The notes under the pieces are model-generated. The model searched no databases. It worked only from the letters and a program-made list of their open reading frames with translations, and was not told where the DNA came from. Below are positions 10,701 through 22,900 of a stretch of DNA of 64,000 nt, piece by piece. Where the stretch lies: contig NC_088316.1 of the NCBI RefSeq assembly GCF_910592395.1, forward strand, positions 6,264,001 to 6,328,000, written 5' to 3'. The first letter of the stretch is position 1; every line of letters starts with the position of its first letter. The position numbers were made by a program, and so were the translations under genes. This DNA comes from Lineus longissimus. Taxonomy: Eukaryota; Nemertea; Pilidiophora; Heteronemertea; Lineidae.

Positions 10701-13700
10701 GCACATCCAAACGAATGATTTGTTCAACAATTACGATCGCCCAGCCAAACTCTGTTTCAGTTGTTTCTGATGGGGTTTGAGCTTTTGGTTAGTTTTCTAT
10801 TTTGTCTGTGAACGTAACACACGGTGTGAAATATGCTAATAGCAGAATCTTTCAGTATAGATTTATTCAGCAGTGTATGACCGTGTCAGACACTGCTGAT
10901 TTATTGAAAGACTCTGGCTATAGTATGATACAAAACCCGGCTTTATCAAAACCCACTACTGGCTTCTTCGCCCGCGAAAAGAGACAGTATACTGTGCAAA
11001 CTGACAGTCCCAACCAGTGCAAATACACACAAACACACATTATCATCAGACCATGTCAAATGGATTGAGATGACTTTCTGCCTCACCCGGGCCTGCTTCC
11101 CCCGTCTCCATGTCATGTTTATCCAGTCATAGGCTGTATTGTCATTAGCTGCGATTTATATGACATTTAAACTATATTATTGTTCAACTGAACAAAACCT
11201 GTTGAAACGTCCCCATCCTCTGTGATAAATGTGATATGCAGGTGATTAAACCTGTTCTCTTCTGAATAAATGTAAACTTACCTGCGCTAGGCGCAGTGAT
11301 CGATAAGCCCAGATAAGCCAAGAGATTGTCAATTTTATATTGATGCGGTTGGAGATTAGGTGAAGCAACTACATGTATTCTATTTATAGGTATTTTACTT
11401 GGACTTGTATTGAAAAAAATACTTCTTAGGCATCTCCCGAGATCAATCTGAATACATGTAGTTTTGGGAAAAAACATTATTTTTGGAAAAAAATTCATAT
11501 TAGCGCTAACAGATGGCAGCATATATGCATCAGTTGATGCGTTTTGCTTTCCTTGAGTTTCACAAGGAAACTAGGTGGTGACGACCTATTTCCCTAGAAT
11601 AGCCTAGACCTATCACAATAAAACATTAAAAGCTTGTACTATGTACATGTTCGTTCAAAATTTGCAAAGTGGACCTGCATTTGAAAATGGTGTAACTGCC
11701 ATACAAATACTATGATTGCCATGTTTGTGTGAATTGGCGTGCATAATGATTGCACTCCGGTATTGTCTATTTCACTTTACCTGAGCCAGAAGGAAATACA
11801 TTAAAGACGAAGGGCGTAAGCCTGAACAATTGTTTTGTGACACAAACAGTTTAGAGATCCAGTCGTGGCACAAAATCGTTATTCAGACTAGCTGAACGTA
11901 GTAAAGATAAGTAAACTGGTGATCACCTCTTATGCAGTTCATTGACTGGAGTCAGTGATGCTGTGCAACGTTATGCAGTGTTACCTAGATGCCCAGTTCA
12001 CATAATCAACTACATGTACCTGATACTTGCAACTGCTAAGATTAATCAACGCCTTCAAAACTCCCCATTTTTATAAGCATTTTGTGATAGGTTTCCTTTA
12101 ATAACGTAGATCTAATAGCGATGGTTGATGACAAAGAGATGTATACTGCGCGTGAGAGGAGTGGAGAGTAAAGCAACACATTTTGATACAATAATACTTT
12201 AATAGTTTTGAAAAAAGGTCGTGTCAAACCTATACATTGAATCACGAAGTTTTGATAGCCTTTAATAAAAATATGATGTATTCACGTTGGTTTCGTAGTT
12301 TTATGGCCTTATCCATGCTATCGCAGGAGGAAGAAGAAACTGTAACGAGGAGAGAGTAGGCGTATTAACGTTTAAACAATCCGGCTGTTGCAGATCGTAA
12401 AAAAGTAAAAAAATAAAGTAAAATTAGAAAAATTACTTAGTGTAATGAAACCATCTAAAATCACGAAGACAACCTTTAGTTTTGAAGATTAAAAGATGAT
12501 AACTGCGTGCGAGGAGGATGAAAAAGAACGCCGAGGGAGTGGAGAGTAGGCGTAAGACAATCCGGTTGGTGCGTGACCGTCTTCCGGACCAGACAAGCAC
12601 AATGGCGGTCAGTATCTCACGAAAAATAATCAAATCTTTTGTCCGTGCGCTCAAACAATAGAAGATCATCTCTCCCTTGTTTGAGAGTTTGTCTTGTTAA
12701 CTTCTTAATTGCCCAACGTTTGTTTCTGCGCGGTGTTGCTCCATTTGAGCGCGTTGTTGAATGTCCATTAAGACGCGATGTCAATTTGTCCCCGCGTGGT
12801 GCGTCCGTGGCCTAATAGGTTTGCCAGTTTTACCACCAGTTGACAACGGCAAGTTGACTTTGTTCTCTGATATCCGAATGCTTTTAGAGTATCATCGCCA
12901 AGGTTGAGCAAAATTGGCGGTCATTTAGCTTTTTGTAAACGGGCATAGGGATGGTCACCACTTTTGCTAATGCCACTGGGACCTTTTCTATCACAAGTGA
13001 CGACGAAATCAAGAGTGTGCTCCTACGATTCCATCTTCAAGGTCAAGTGGCCCCTGAGCGTAACATAAAGGCGTGGTCACCACTCTGTTCAGACCTAGGT
13101 CTTAGGAATCTAGCGGGCTTTATATGTCATGATTCAGACGTCAAATCTGTTTGAAAGATTCTCAGCGATATGTTGGTCAAACTATATCTGTGCATGTATG
13201 TATCCAACATATATTGTATTTAACTAACGTGAAATGCGAATTAAATGGCATGTAAGTCTATAAGAACTGAAATTTCATTTTATTTCACTTTTTAAAAGCA
13301 CTGTTTTAAAGCGCTATGCATTTATTCCCCAACCTAATCCACGCAGAATAGTTTCTGTAGAAACTGACAAGGAGCGGCACATACTGCGCTACACATGGCC
13401 CGTAGAATCTGGCTAAGTAGTCGTGCTGGCTCACAGTCTCGATATCAATTTTTCATTTTAACTGTAAGTTTGCAGTACCCCAGGTAGGCCTGGATGAGAA
13501 AAAATTAAAGAATTCAGAAAAAAAGATCCACGCTAACGATGCAATACACTATGATTTTTTCTGCATTTTTAGGCCTTTTCTTTTATAACTTCAATTCACA
13601 CTTTTAGTTCGAAGTGGCCAAAGAGTCAGCTGCCTAGGGGTGCGCCTGGTTACGGGGTAGTCTTGCAGCTGAGATGTCTTTCAGCGCGAATACTGGGGCC

Positions 13701-14289
13701 CACGCACAGCCTCACAGGAAGTTCGAGGGACGGCAGGGGCGAATCCCCATTTACAAGAAACTAGGCGACCCAAGCTGGTGTCGCGGATGCCCACATATTT
13801 ACAAAAATTGTAGTATCAACAACAAATAAGTACTTGCCATGTATGCCGTGATAATTAACATACAGCGTAGTTACTTTGGAACGGGCTACAGCTGGTGAGC
13901 GCATGCCGGCAAAACTCGTGGGAATGTTTCCAACCAAAATTGTCGCACTCGCAGTCTCGAATAACTCCACAACCGCATGTTACGGTATTTTGAAGAAGTG
14001 CGTTACTCTATTAAGGGGGAACTGAAGGACATACTACACACGCCCAGCCAGTAAGTTACACTACTCAGGTGACACCTTTGATTCTCTAGAGGATTTTTTA
14101 ACTAATCTCCATGGTGAAAGTCTTGAAAAATGTTATGCGTTACTATTTTGGCAATACTCCTCTGATATCATTTCAAGATTGGAAGCTTTTGAACCAAGTT
14201 GGAAATGATGTACATTGTATTGTTTACCTGTTTTGATAGGATGGTTTTTGCAACTGATGCCACCTTCTGGAAGATCGGTAATGTGTGTA
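10701..14289. other. Non-coding sequence with a weak local repeat
   Basis: No gene recognised. The motif GAGAGTAGGCGT followed by ACAATCCGG occurs at about 12350-12385 and again at about 12542-12566, suggesting an old tandem duplication. ORFs at 10802-11068 (+), 11184-11522 (-), 12433-12669 (-), 12951-13154 (+) and 13761-13970 (-) give no family match. Confidence 0.4.
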
Positions 14290-14295
14290 GGTGGG
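14290..14295. repeat. Left target-site duplication GGTGGG
   Basis: GGTGGG precedes the left end of the 14296-15154 element and recurs at 15155-15160. Confidence 0.6.
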
Positions 14296-15154
14296 GAATG
14301 TAGGTAATAAAAGGCATTGGAAAAAAAGGCACTGGAAAAAAAGGAACGGAAAAAAAGGCACTAGGTAAAAAAGGCACTGGAAAAAAAGGCACTAGGTAAA
14401 GGCACTAGGAAAAAAAGGCACTAGAAAAAAAGGCACTAGGTAAAAAAGGCACTGGAAAAAAAGGCAATGGAAAAATGGCGCCAGAAAAATGTATGGGAAA
14501 TCTCTGAGAGATCCCTACTACATAGATAAAAATAAAAATAAAAATTACTATGTGCATTTCTATGTGTAGTTTTTTTCTACATCAACAGAATACTGGGTGG
14601 TCCAAAAAACGGAACAGCCTATTTTCAGTACCCTCCGACCAGAAAAACTAGCTTGGATAGGCAGGGAATCCTTATAAAAAATGATACAAAGATCATCCGA
14701 TTTGGTCCAGTAGTTTAATCAAATTAGATTCAGGGTTCCCTCACCAATAACCTATTTCTACAAGATACAATAGTTTATCACAAGAGTGGCTATTGACATC
14801 TAGCAAAACATCCTTGATGAGTCTCATTGCAGTTTTATTGGTGAGAAAGCACATTACACATAGCACATTACACATATAGAAATGCACGGGGGGGGGGCGC
14901 ACCCCAAATGAATTTTTCACCTAGAGATTTCCTGGTGCCTTTTTTCCAGTGCCTTTTTTACCTAGTATATTGATTTCCTGGTGCCTTTTTTCCAGTGCCT
15001 TTTTTACCTAGTGCCCTTTTTACCCAGTGCCTTTTTTTCCTAGTGCCTTTTTTACCCAGTGCCTTTTTTCAAGTGCCTTTTTTACCTAGTGCCTTTTTTC
15101 CGTACCTTTTTTTCCAGTGCCTTTTTTCCAGTGCCTTTATTACCGTCTACCGTA
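14296..15154. mobile_element. Array-armed foldback element, decayed, 859 bp
   Basis: The left arm (about 14310-14475) is a tandem array of AAAAAAGGCACTGG / AAAAAAGGCACTAGGT units. The right arm (about 14935-15140) is the same array inverted (CCAGTGCCTTTTTT, CCTAGTGCC). The right terminus reverse-complemented reads TACGGTAGACGGTAATAAAG. The left terminus GAATGTAGGTAATAAAAGG aligns to it with substitutions and a 3-base gap. The exact 6-bp direct repeat GGTGGG flanks the element. Inside, inverted CATTTCTATGTGTAG-type segments (about 14556 and 14868) and a mariner-like start (TACTGGGTGGTCCAAAAAAC at 14590) suggest nesting. Poly-Phe/Pro ORFs across the arms are repeat artefacts. Confidence 0.75.
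14590..14860. mobile_element. Possible mariner-like remnant nested in the foldback core
   Basis: TACTGGGTGGTCCAAAAAAC resembles the TA-CAGGGTGTCCCAAAA end of Tc1/mariner elements. The following bases carry no long ORF and no matching opposite terminus was found. It may instead be part of the unique core of the foldback element. Confidence 0.3.
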
Positions 15155-15160
15155 GGTGGG
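15155..15160. repeat. Right target-site duplication GGTGGG
   Basis: Exact copy of 14290-14295 directly after the right terminus. Confidence 0.6.
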
Positions 15161-18100
15161 ACGTGGTCATATTGCTTTCGACTGACGTGTATGGTAACAC
15201 ATTATGAGCAATTAGCAAGACGGAACCATGATATATAAACTACTACTTCGTTGAGGGAGTTTTCATAATATCAAAAGTAGGCCTACTTTAGTGGAAATAC
15301 TTTAATTTGCATTGAAAATAGTATATAGAGGAGGCGTACGACACCATACACGCTTCCAATTATTCCTCGGCTGACTTTGGAACTTAATTTTTCCACCTTT
15401 GACGTCATAATAACATTCACGGCTGGTGGTCCGACTTGACTTTCAAATGTCACATTCTTGTCAAAGTATCACCCCCCCCCCCCAACCCACGACATCACTT
15501 AACAGACAGCACCACCATTACTTGAAGCACGTGTTATGCACGATTTGAAATCGTTTGATAAAGTTTTAAAGCGTAAGATGTATGACCAAGTTTCAACACC
15601 AAGTGGGTCACCGCGGTTTTCCATAATCATGTGGTCATCGTTGATATCAGCTTTATCCTGGTTTTTGTTAAGGCATTGAATGAGAGAAGTAGCGCCCTGA
15701 GCAGGGTTTATTCAGATGGACATTATTGATTGAAAAGAGCTGTACATTGTATGCCACAGTCATCATATTGAAAGATATGCGTATGTCGCATTGATACCAA
15801 TATGCATATTGGATGTAAATTAACTTTAGACATGTTCGAGATGACGACTTTGATGTATAATTTGAGGGAATTCAAGCACCCACCTGTGCATTTGAGTCGT
15901 GAAGAGGAATACCATACGAAACATACCTAACTATCGCTTAGCTGTAGATCTGAGTTAAGGGCGTAGGAATGTGATGTGACTATGCATACGCATGCCTATA
16001 AGGGCCTGGTTCGTTCCTGCACAATCACACATGGGGCCGCTGGTGATTGGATTCGGAAACATCATTGCAGCACAGGCTGGTGCGGCGAAACCTGGTATGC
16101 ATTTCACGTTTTTAATCAGTAAGTTGAAGATGATATTCAAGACGTACATGTGTTTGTATATTTTGAAAAGTTTCAAATTCAAGTTAAATTTCAATATTTT
16201 TGCGAATCTGGCCTTTAAATGGGATCTATAGGGATGAAAAGGGGTTTGAATTGGTGTGACTACGATACACTGTAGGGGAATGGGTCGTCAGTGTTTGATT
16301 CGGCGATAAACATCTCTCCCGTCCAATTCTAAATAGTTTTTGTAGTACTTAGAGATAAGAGAGACCCCTATCGGTGACTTTGCGGACCTTAATCTGGCCC
16401 ACGTCTAGCTTATAGTCTCCCTTTAAATCGATCAATAGATACATGCTCTTACCAGAATTTAAATCATCAATTGGACTCGAGTTTACTATTCGCTGGTAGC
16501 AACACTGTCATTCTGTGATAAAGATCATTGATTATGAAGATGCCACGGCATCCACCTGTTTCGAATGGTGCTTGAATAGGTTGAATATGTTCAGCGAATT
16601 ATCAGGGCGGTGCAGATCAATTCGGAATATCATGTCTGCAGTGGTAACATTTAATCTGGTTAGTAATCGGCCGGATGCTTCAACATGTTCACAGCCACTT
16701 TAGTCACTAACTTGGTTAACTTTATATTGGTGTATCTCATTCACTTTTAGAAATAAGCGGTTTTGAATAACCGTTTAGGCTCTTTTATCCAACAAAATAT
16801 GCACCCGTAGAGGCATTCCAGGGAAATAAAACCGCTTTAAGTTTTTTCGCAAGCTAAAAAACCTTTCCGTTTTTTTTAATTTTTAACTTCTTTGGTGTGA
16901 ATATTTGTGTTTGCACCAAACCCCCAAATCTTTAAGTGCCTTTAGTGAAGTATACGTCTAGACCAAACGCCAAGTTGGCAAGTGACGTGTTTCGTGCAAC
17001 CAGGATCGGATTGAAATTGTCCCGTAAAAAGATTCAGAGCGCAATGATATTGCGGGCAGCCGTTAGTTTGGCCACAGTTAGAAACAGAAAATATAACTCT
17101 GAACCCGTGCAGCGTTTCGAAATCAATGGTCCTGATGCTCAAATAACTTGATGGCGTAGGGAAAAGCGTTTGCCATCCAGAAAAAAAGGTTTGTTTTTTT
17201 GCTGCACCACTAAGCACCAAAACAACCGATATGGCCAAAATACATTGTTCCACAGATTTTCGCCTTCACCCTTTGTGTTTTGTGGAACTGGATATCCACT
17301 GAAACATGTGGTCGTACGTATGAAAGCTTACACTATCATTATCTAAGTGTGGCGATAAGGCAGCGATAGAAATCAAAAGACCTTCAGCAAGCCAGTTTTT
17401 AGTTTCGTTAAGAAGTCAGATAAGATCTCTTCTTTACTGCCAGAGTTACACAATGATTACGTAAGCGTGGACGCATGACCAGCAACTAAGCTTAAATTTC
17501 ATTTTTCATGGATAAATTTCACCAAACAAAACGAAATGCTGAACTTGAATAAGCGATTTCGATATAAAAGTTTGTTCGGGATAACTATAGTTTTGGGACC
17601 CGGTTAATGATACCCTGTCTAAACTGTGGGTTTAGTTTGAAAGTTATTTTCAATGACATGGCCCCGGGCATGTTGAGATACCATCAGCAGAGTCAGAGTC
17701 AAATCAGGGAGTTGGTCGAAAGTTTGATATGAAATTAGAACCGTCTTCAGACAGTTCAATTTCAATAAATCCGTCTGAGATAAGATCGTTTAGTTTAATT
17801 ATCATGTGGAATTACAGCCAGGGTCAAGGAGTAATTGTCCAAGAGTTCATCAACCAGATTCTGTAGAGCTTGAATTAATTTTTCAAAGATGAAAACATGA
17901 AAACCTTCAATAAAACGTCCCCTAAAGAAAGTACACCCGGCAGCAGACGAGATTGTGCACATAGAGTATTGAATTTTTTGAACGCTGATTAGATTTTCAA
18001 ACGGACCTGCGGTATATATGCCGTGGCGGGGCGGGGGACTTACGATTAATGGCCTAAACTGTTCCCGAAACCACACACCAAGAAAATATGCCACTATAAA

Positions 18101-19552
18101 AAAGCCCAAACATAAAACCTGCTGTATGAAATGGCGACGTCTAAGCTGACCAAAAAATGTTGACAAACATGTACTCATTGCACAAGTATGCTCAGATCGA
18201 GGAAACAGCTGAAGCCTCTCCATGATCAACTAAGTTTGAGTACAAAACGTGATCAAACGGGCAATTTCATGACATCTCTGCATGGATACGCTCGAGTACA
18301 TACGGGTCATCTCAGATATAAAAAGTCACCAACATTTCGTCTGGTTGCTATGGGATCAGTGCACTGTGGACCGCCATGTCAAACATGGCCGCCATTATCG
18401 TAAACAAAGCGGCCATTATCAAACATGGATGGTGGTCGCCCTGTGAGAAAACAATTAAAATCATAATCGTGATAAATAATTATCAAATTGGTTGCAATTA
18501 ATGAGACTCGCTGCTGGGGACGAGTTAAGCCGGATATCATGTGGTCGAAACAAAATGGCGAACACGTGGCTAGACTCGTCCAGCAGATAAAGACATTGGC
18601 CAGGCGTCATCCATGACCCCTTATTCTCTGAATCTACCCTGTCTCATTGCCCTCTCTCTCCAGGGGGTTGCTGATATTGTAGAGGAATTAATTGGTGAAT
18701 TCATCAACTACATGCTCTGCTTTGTTCTCGACATGCATGTTTTTAAATATCGGCAGCCGACATGACAATGCCGAGGCGGGACGAACAGGTAAATTTATGA
18801 CACCAAAAATACGCTGCATTCATCATGGTCATCGCTAATTTGAACACAAAACAAACGCATTCAAACTACGGCACACAGACTTGACTTGCCTGCTTCAATG
18901 TTGACCCCACCTTCCTGACTGCAAGCTACGGTCCAGAGAGTATGCCCCTATGCGTACCCGAATTAGAGAAACTATATTTTGAATAGCCCAAAATGTCATA
19001 CAACATTTTAGGTTTGGTTTGCAGTTGCCCTTTGTATAAATTAAACATGCGTATGCACGTACATGTACATTGTACAGAGCAAATATTCCCTTTCGGAAAA
19101 CAGCCAGATAAAACATTGAAGAAATGAGAAGTGAAAATCTCCCCTACGTATTTACACAATTGGAACTTTTCAAATTCAATGACAAGTTTCAAATATCTAA
19201 CGAATGGCAAAAGCCTTTAACGAAACACCACAATAAAGCAGATTATAGAGTTTCATGATCAGATCGACTCACACGATGTTCTCGAAGATGATATCAATCA
19301 ATGCCAGTATGGTCACCATTTAGAAACTTAGTAAGCGTGGCAGAAACATTTCTGGAAATTAACAATTTGATTTTCAATTAGCGGTTTCATGGCTATAAAT
19401 TATACCCTGGATGACACATTTTCTTTCTCTTTTAGAAATTATTACAGGAAATTAAACTCTTCACAACTTACAAAGGTAAACAAAATGTCCATGTCGTAAT
19501 CAGTTTAGTCACCAGAATCATGCGCTGCCTCCCGGTAACGCAAAAAGTATCC
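15161..19552. other. Non-coding sequence without recognised genes
   Basis: ORFs at 15955-16231 (both strands), 16936-17253 (both strands), 17795-18229 (-) and 18895-19210 (-) show no domains and often overlap on opposite strands. A 12-base C tract is at 15472-15483. Around 18373-18415 the motif GGCCGCCATTAT and a nearby GCGGCCATTATC form a close pair of YY1-like sites. Confidence 0.4.
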
Positions 19553-19558
19553 CTGGTC
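19553..19558. repeat. Left target-site duplication CTGGTC
   Basis: CTGGTC precedes the left terminus TACGGTGG and recurs at 22901-22906. Confidence 0.8.
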
Positions 19559-19624
19559 TACGGTGGCCCATTAGGGACATCATGTTTTTTTTTAGATTCA
19601 AATACGATTTTTTTTTCTCGAATT

Positions 19625-20770
19625 TTCTCCACGGAATTAAGTATTTTCTCCGCGGAAATAACATTTATCTCCACGGAAATAAATACTTTTCTCCACGGAA
19701 ATAAATACTTTTCTCCACGGAAACAACATTTATCTCCGCGGAAATAACATTTATCTCCGCGGAAATAAATACTTTTCTCCACGGAATTAAGTATTTTCTC
19801 CGCGGAAATAACATTTATCTCCACGGAAATAACATTTATCTCCGCGGAAATAAATACTTTTCTCCACGGAATTAAGTATTTTCTCCGCGGAAATAACATT
19901 TATCTCCGCGGAAATAAATACTTTTCTCCACGGAATTAAGTATTTTCTCCGCGGAAATAACATTTATCTCCACGGAAATAACATTTATCTCCGCGGAAAT
20001 AAATACTTTTCTCCACGGAATTAAGTATTTTCTCCGCGGAAATAACATTTATCTCCACGGAAATAAATACTTTTCTCCACGGAAATAAATACTTTTCTCC
20101 ACGGAAACAACATTTATCTCCGCGGAAATAACATTTATCTCCGCGGAAATAAATACTTTTCTCCACGGAATTAAGTATTTTCTCCGCGGAAATAACATTT
20201 ATCTCCACGGAAATAACATTTATCTCCGCGGAAATAAATACTTTTCTCCACGGAATTAAGTATTTTCTCCGCGGAAATAACATTTATCTCCGCGGAAATA
20301 AATACTTTTCTCCACGGAATTAAGTATTTTCTCCGCGGAAATAACATTTATCTCCACGGAAATAACATTTATCTCCGCGGAAATAAATACTTTTCTCCAC
20401 GGAAATAAATACTTTTCTCCACGGAAACAACATTTATCTCCGCGGAAATAACATTTATCTCCGCGGAAATAAATACTTTTCTCCACGGAATTAAGTATTT
20501 TCTCCGCGGAAATAACATTTATCTCCACGGAAATAACATTTATCTCCGCGGAAATAAATACTTTTCTCCACGGAATTAAGTATTTTCTCCGCGGAAATAA
20601 CATTTATCTCCGCGGAAATAAATACTTTTCTCCACGGAATTAAGTATTTTCTCCGCGGAAATAACATTTATCTCCACGGAAATAACATTTATCTCCGCGG
20701 AAATAAATACTTTTCTCCACGGAATTAAGTATTTTCTCCGCGGAATTAAGTATTTTCTCCGCGGAAATAA
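19625..20770. repeat. Left-arm array of 21-22 bp units
   Basis: About 53 units by length. A few monomer types recur in ordered combinations: CTCCACGG-AATTAAGTATTTT, CTCCGCGG-AAATAACATTTAT, CTCCACGG-AAATAACATTTAT, CTCCGCGG-AAATAAATACTTTT, CTCCACGG-AAATAAATACTTTT and CTCCACGG-AAACAACATTTAT. Blocks recur at offsets of about 320 and 384 bp, so there is higher-order repetition. Confidence 0.9.
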
Positions 20771-21176
20771 ATAATTGATTCCGCTGATATGATTGGTCCT
20801 GCATTTTAGAGGACGAGGTCAAGGTGAAACTATTAACCCTTAAACCCCAACCTTGCGGTAGGCTCGGGAACCAAGCTGTACAGGCGCTGCCCGCTGGAAC
20901 ACGAGGCCGCTTGTCAATCCCGTTTGACATTGTCAAATCTGACAATCATCGTGTTACTTACATCTTCCACAGTCTTCATGCCAACACTATACACGTATAG
21001 TCAGATCTGACAATGTCAAACGGGATTGACAAGCGGCCTCGTGTTCCAGCGGGCAGCGCCTGTACAGCTTGGTTCCCGAGCCTACCGCAAGGTTGGGGTT
21101 TAAGGGTTAATAGTTTCACCTTGACCTCGTCCTCTAAAATGCAGGACCAATCATATCAGCGGAATCAATTATTTAT
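20771..21176. repeat. Non-array inner palindrome and loop of the foldback element
   Basis: The segment from the edge of the left array to about 20945 (ending CAATCCCGTTTGACATTGTC and a few more bases) is repeated in inverse from about 21003 to 21176. They differ at only a few bases, concentrated beside the loop (20946-21002). Such identity exceeds that expected for old arms and points to recent formation or gene conversion. Confidence 0.88.
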
Positions 21177-22840
21177 TTCCGCGGAGAAAATACTTAATTC
21201 CGCGGAGAAAATACTTAATTCCGTGGAGAAAAGTATTTATTTCCGCGGAGATAAATGTTATTTCCGCGGAGATAAATGTTGTTTCCGTGGAGAAAAGTAT
21301 TTATTTCCGCGGAGATAAATGTTATTTCCGTGGAGATAAATGTTATTTCCGCGGAGAAAATACTTAATTCCGTGGAGAAAAGTATTTATTTCCGCGGAGA
21401 TAAATGTTATTTCCGCGGAGATAAATGTTGTTTCCGTGGAGAAAAGTATTTATTTCCGTGGAGAAAAGTATTTATTTCCGTGGAGATAAATGTTATTTCC
21501 GCGGAGATAAATGTTATTTCCGCGGAGAAAATACTTAATTCCGTGGAGAAAAGTATTTATTTCCGCGGAGATAAATGTTATTTCCGCGGAGATAAATGTT
21601 GTTTCCGTGGAGAAAAGTATTTATTTCCGTGGAGAAAAGTATTTATTTCCGTGGAGATAAATGTTATTTCCGCGGAGAAAATACTTAATTCCGTGGAGAA
21701 AAGTATTTATTTCCGCGGAGATAAATGTTATTTCCGCGGAGATAAATGTTGTTTCCGTGGAGAAAAGTATTTATTTCCGTGGAGAAAAGTATTTATTTCC
21801 GTGGAGATAAATGTTATTTCCGCGGAGATAAATGTTATTTCCGCGGAGAAAATACTTAATTCCGTGGAGAAAAGTATTTATTTCCGCGGAGATAAATGTT
21901 ATTTCCGCGGAGATAAATGTTGTTTCCGTGGAGAAAAGTATTTATTTCCGTGGAGAAAAGTATTTATTTCCGTGGAGATAAATGTTATTTCCGCGGAGAA
22001 AATACTTAATTCCGTGGAGAAAAGTATTTATTTCCGCGGAGATAAATGTTATTTCCGTGGAGATAAATGTTATTTCCGCGGAGAAAATACTTAATTCCGT
22101 GGAGAAAAGTATTTATTTCCGCGGAGATAAATGTTATTTCCGCGGAGATAAATGTTGTTTCCGTGGAGAAAAGTATTTATTTCCGTGGAGAAAAGTATTT
22201 ATTTCCGTGGAGAAAAGTATTTATTTCCGTGGAGATAAATGTTATTTCCGCGGAGAAAATACTTAATTCCGTGGAGAAAAGTATTTATTTCCGCGGAGAT
22301 AAATGTTATTTCCGCGGAGATAAATGTTGTTTCCGTGGAGAAAAGTATTTATTTCCGTGGAGAAAAGTATTTATTTCCGTGGAGATAAATGTTATTTCCG
22401 CGGAGAAAATACTTAATTCCGTGGAGAAAAGTATTTATTTCCGCGGAGATAAATGTTATTTCCGTGGAGATAAATGTTATTTCCGCGGAGAAAATACTTA
22501 ATTCCGTGGAGAAAAGTATTTATTTCCGCGGAGATAAATGTTATTTCCGCGGAGATAAATGTTGTTTCCGTGGAGAAAAGTATTTATTTCCGTGGAGAAA
22601 AGTATTTATTTCCGTGGAGAAAAGTATTTATTTCCGTGGAGATAAATGTTATTTCCGCGGAGAAAATACTTAATTCCGTGGAGAAAAGTATTTATTTCCG
22701 CGGAGATAAATGTTATTTCCGCGGAGATAAATGTTGTTTCCGTGGAGAAAAGTATTTATTTCCGTGGAGAAAAGTATTTATTTCCGTGGAGATAAATGTT
22801 ATTTCCGCGGAGAAAATACTTAATTCCGTGGAGAAAATTC
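21176..22840. repeat. Right-arm array of 21-22 bp units with 407-bp higher-order repeat
   Basis: This holds the same monomers as the left arm, inverted, about 77 units by length. Blocks beginning at 21982 and 22067 recur at 22389 and 22474, an exact 407-bp offset, and translate to identical peptides. The array has therefore grown by duplication of multi-monomer blocks after the two arms diverged in length. Confidence 0.88.
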
Positions 22841-22900
22841 GAGAAAAAATAATCGTATTTGAATCTAAAAAAAACATGATGTCCCTAATGGGCCACCGTA

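Larger units (their letters stand above)
19559..22900. mobile_element. Giant array-armed foldback element, 3342 bp
   Basis: The termini are inverted repeats of about 70 bp starting TACGGTGGCCCATTAGGGAC. Each arm is a tandem array of 21-22 bp units built on CTCCRCGGAAATAA. The arms are mirror images but unequal: about 1.15 kb on the left (19625-20770) and 1.66 kb on the right (21176-22840). Inside the arrays lies a non-repetitive inverted segment (about 20771-20945 and 21003-21176) that is nearly identical in both arms, with a loop of about 57 bp. No transposase is encoded. Long ORFs across it (up to 272 codons) are products of the 21-bp period. The architecture recalls foldback transposons such as the sea-urchin TU elements, which have 15-bp outer repeats and 8-bp target duplications by established description. 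This one has a 6-bp duplication. Confidence 0.92.

Noticed and set aside
17795-18229. 144-codon - strand ORF
   Set aside because: No domain, and no supporting splice or start context; length is within chance for 64 kb in six frames.
21276-22094. 272-codon ORF across the right arm of the foldback element (and similar 94-164 codon ORFs in both arms)
   Set aside because: It is a consequence of the 21-bp period, which is divisible by three. The same peptides occur in the opposite arm on the other strand, and no coding signal or start context exists.
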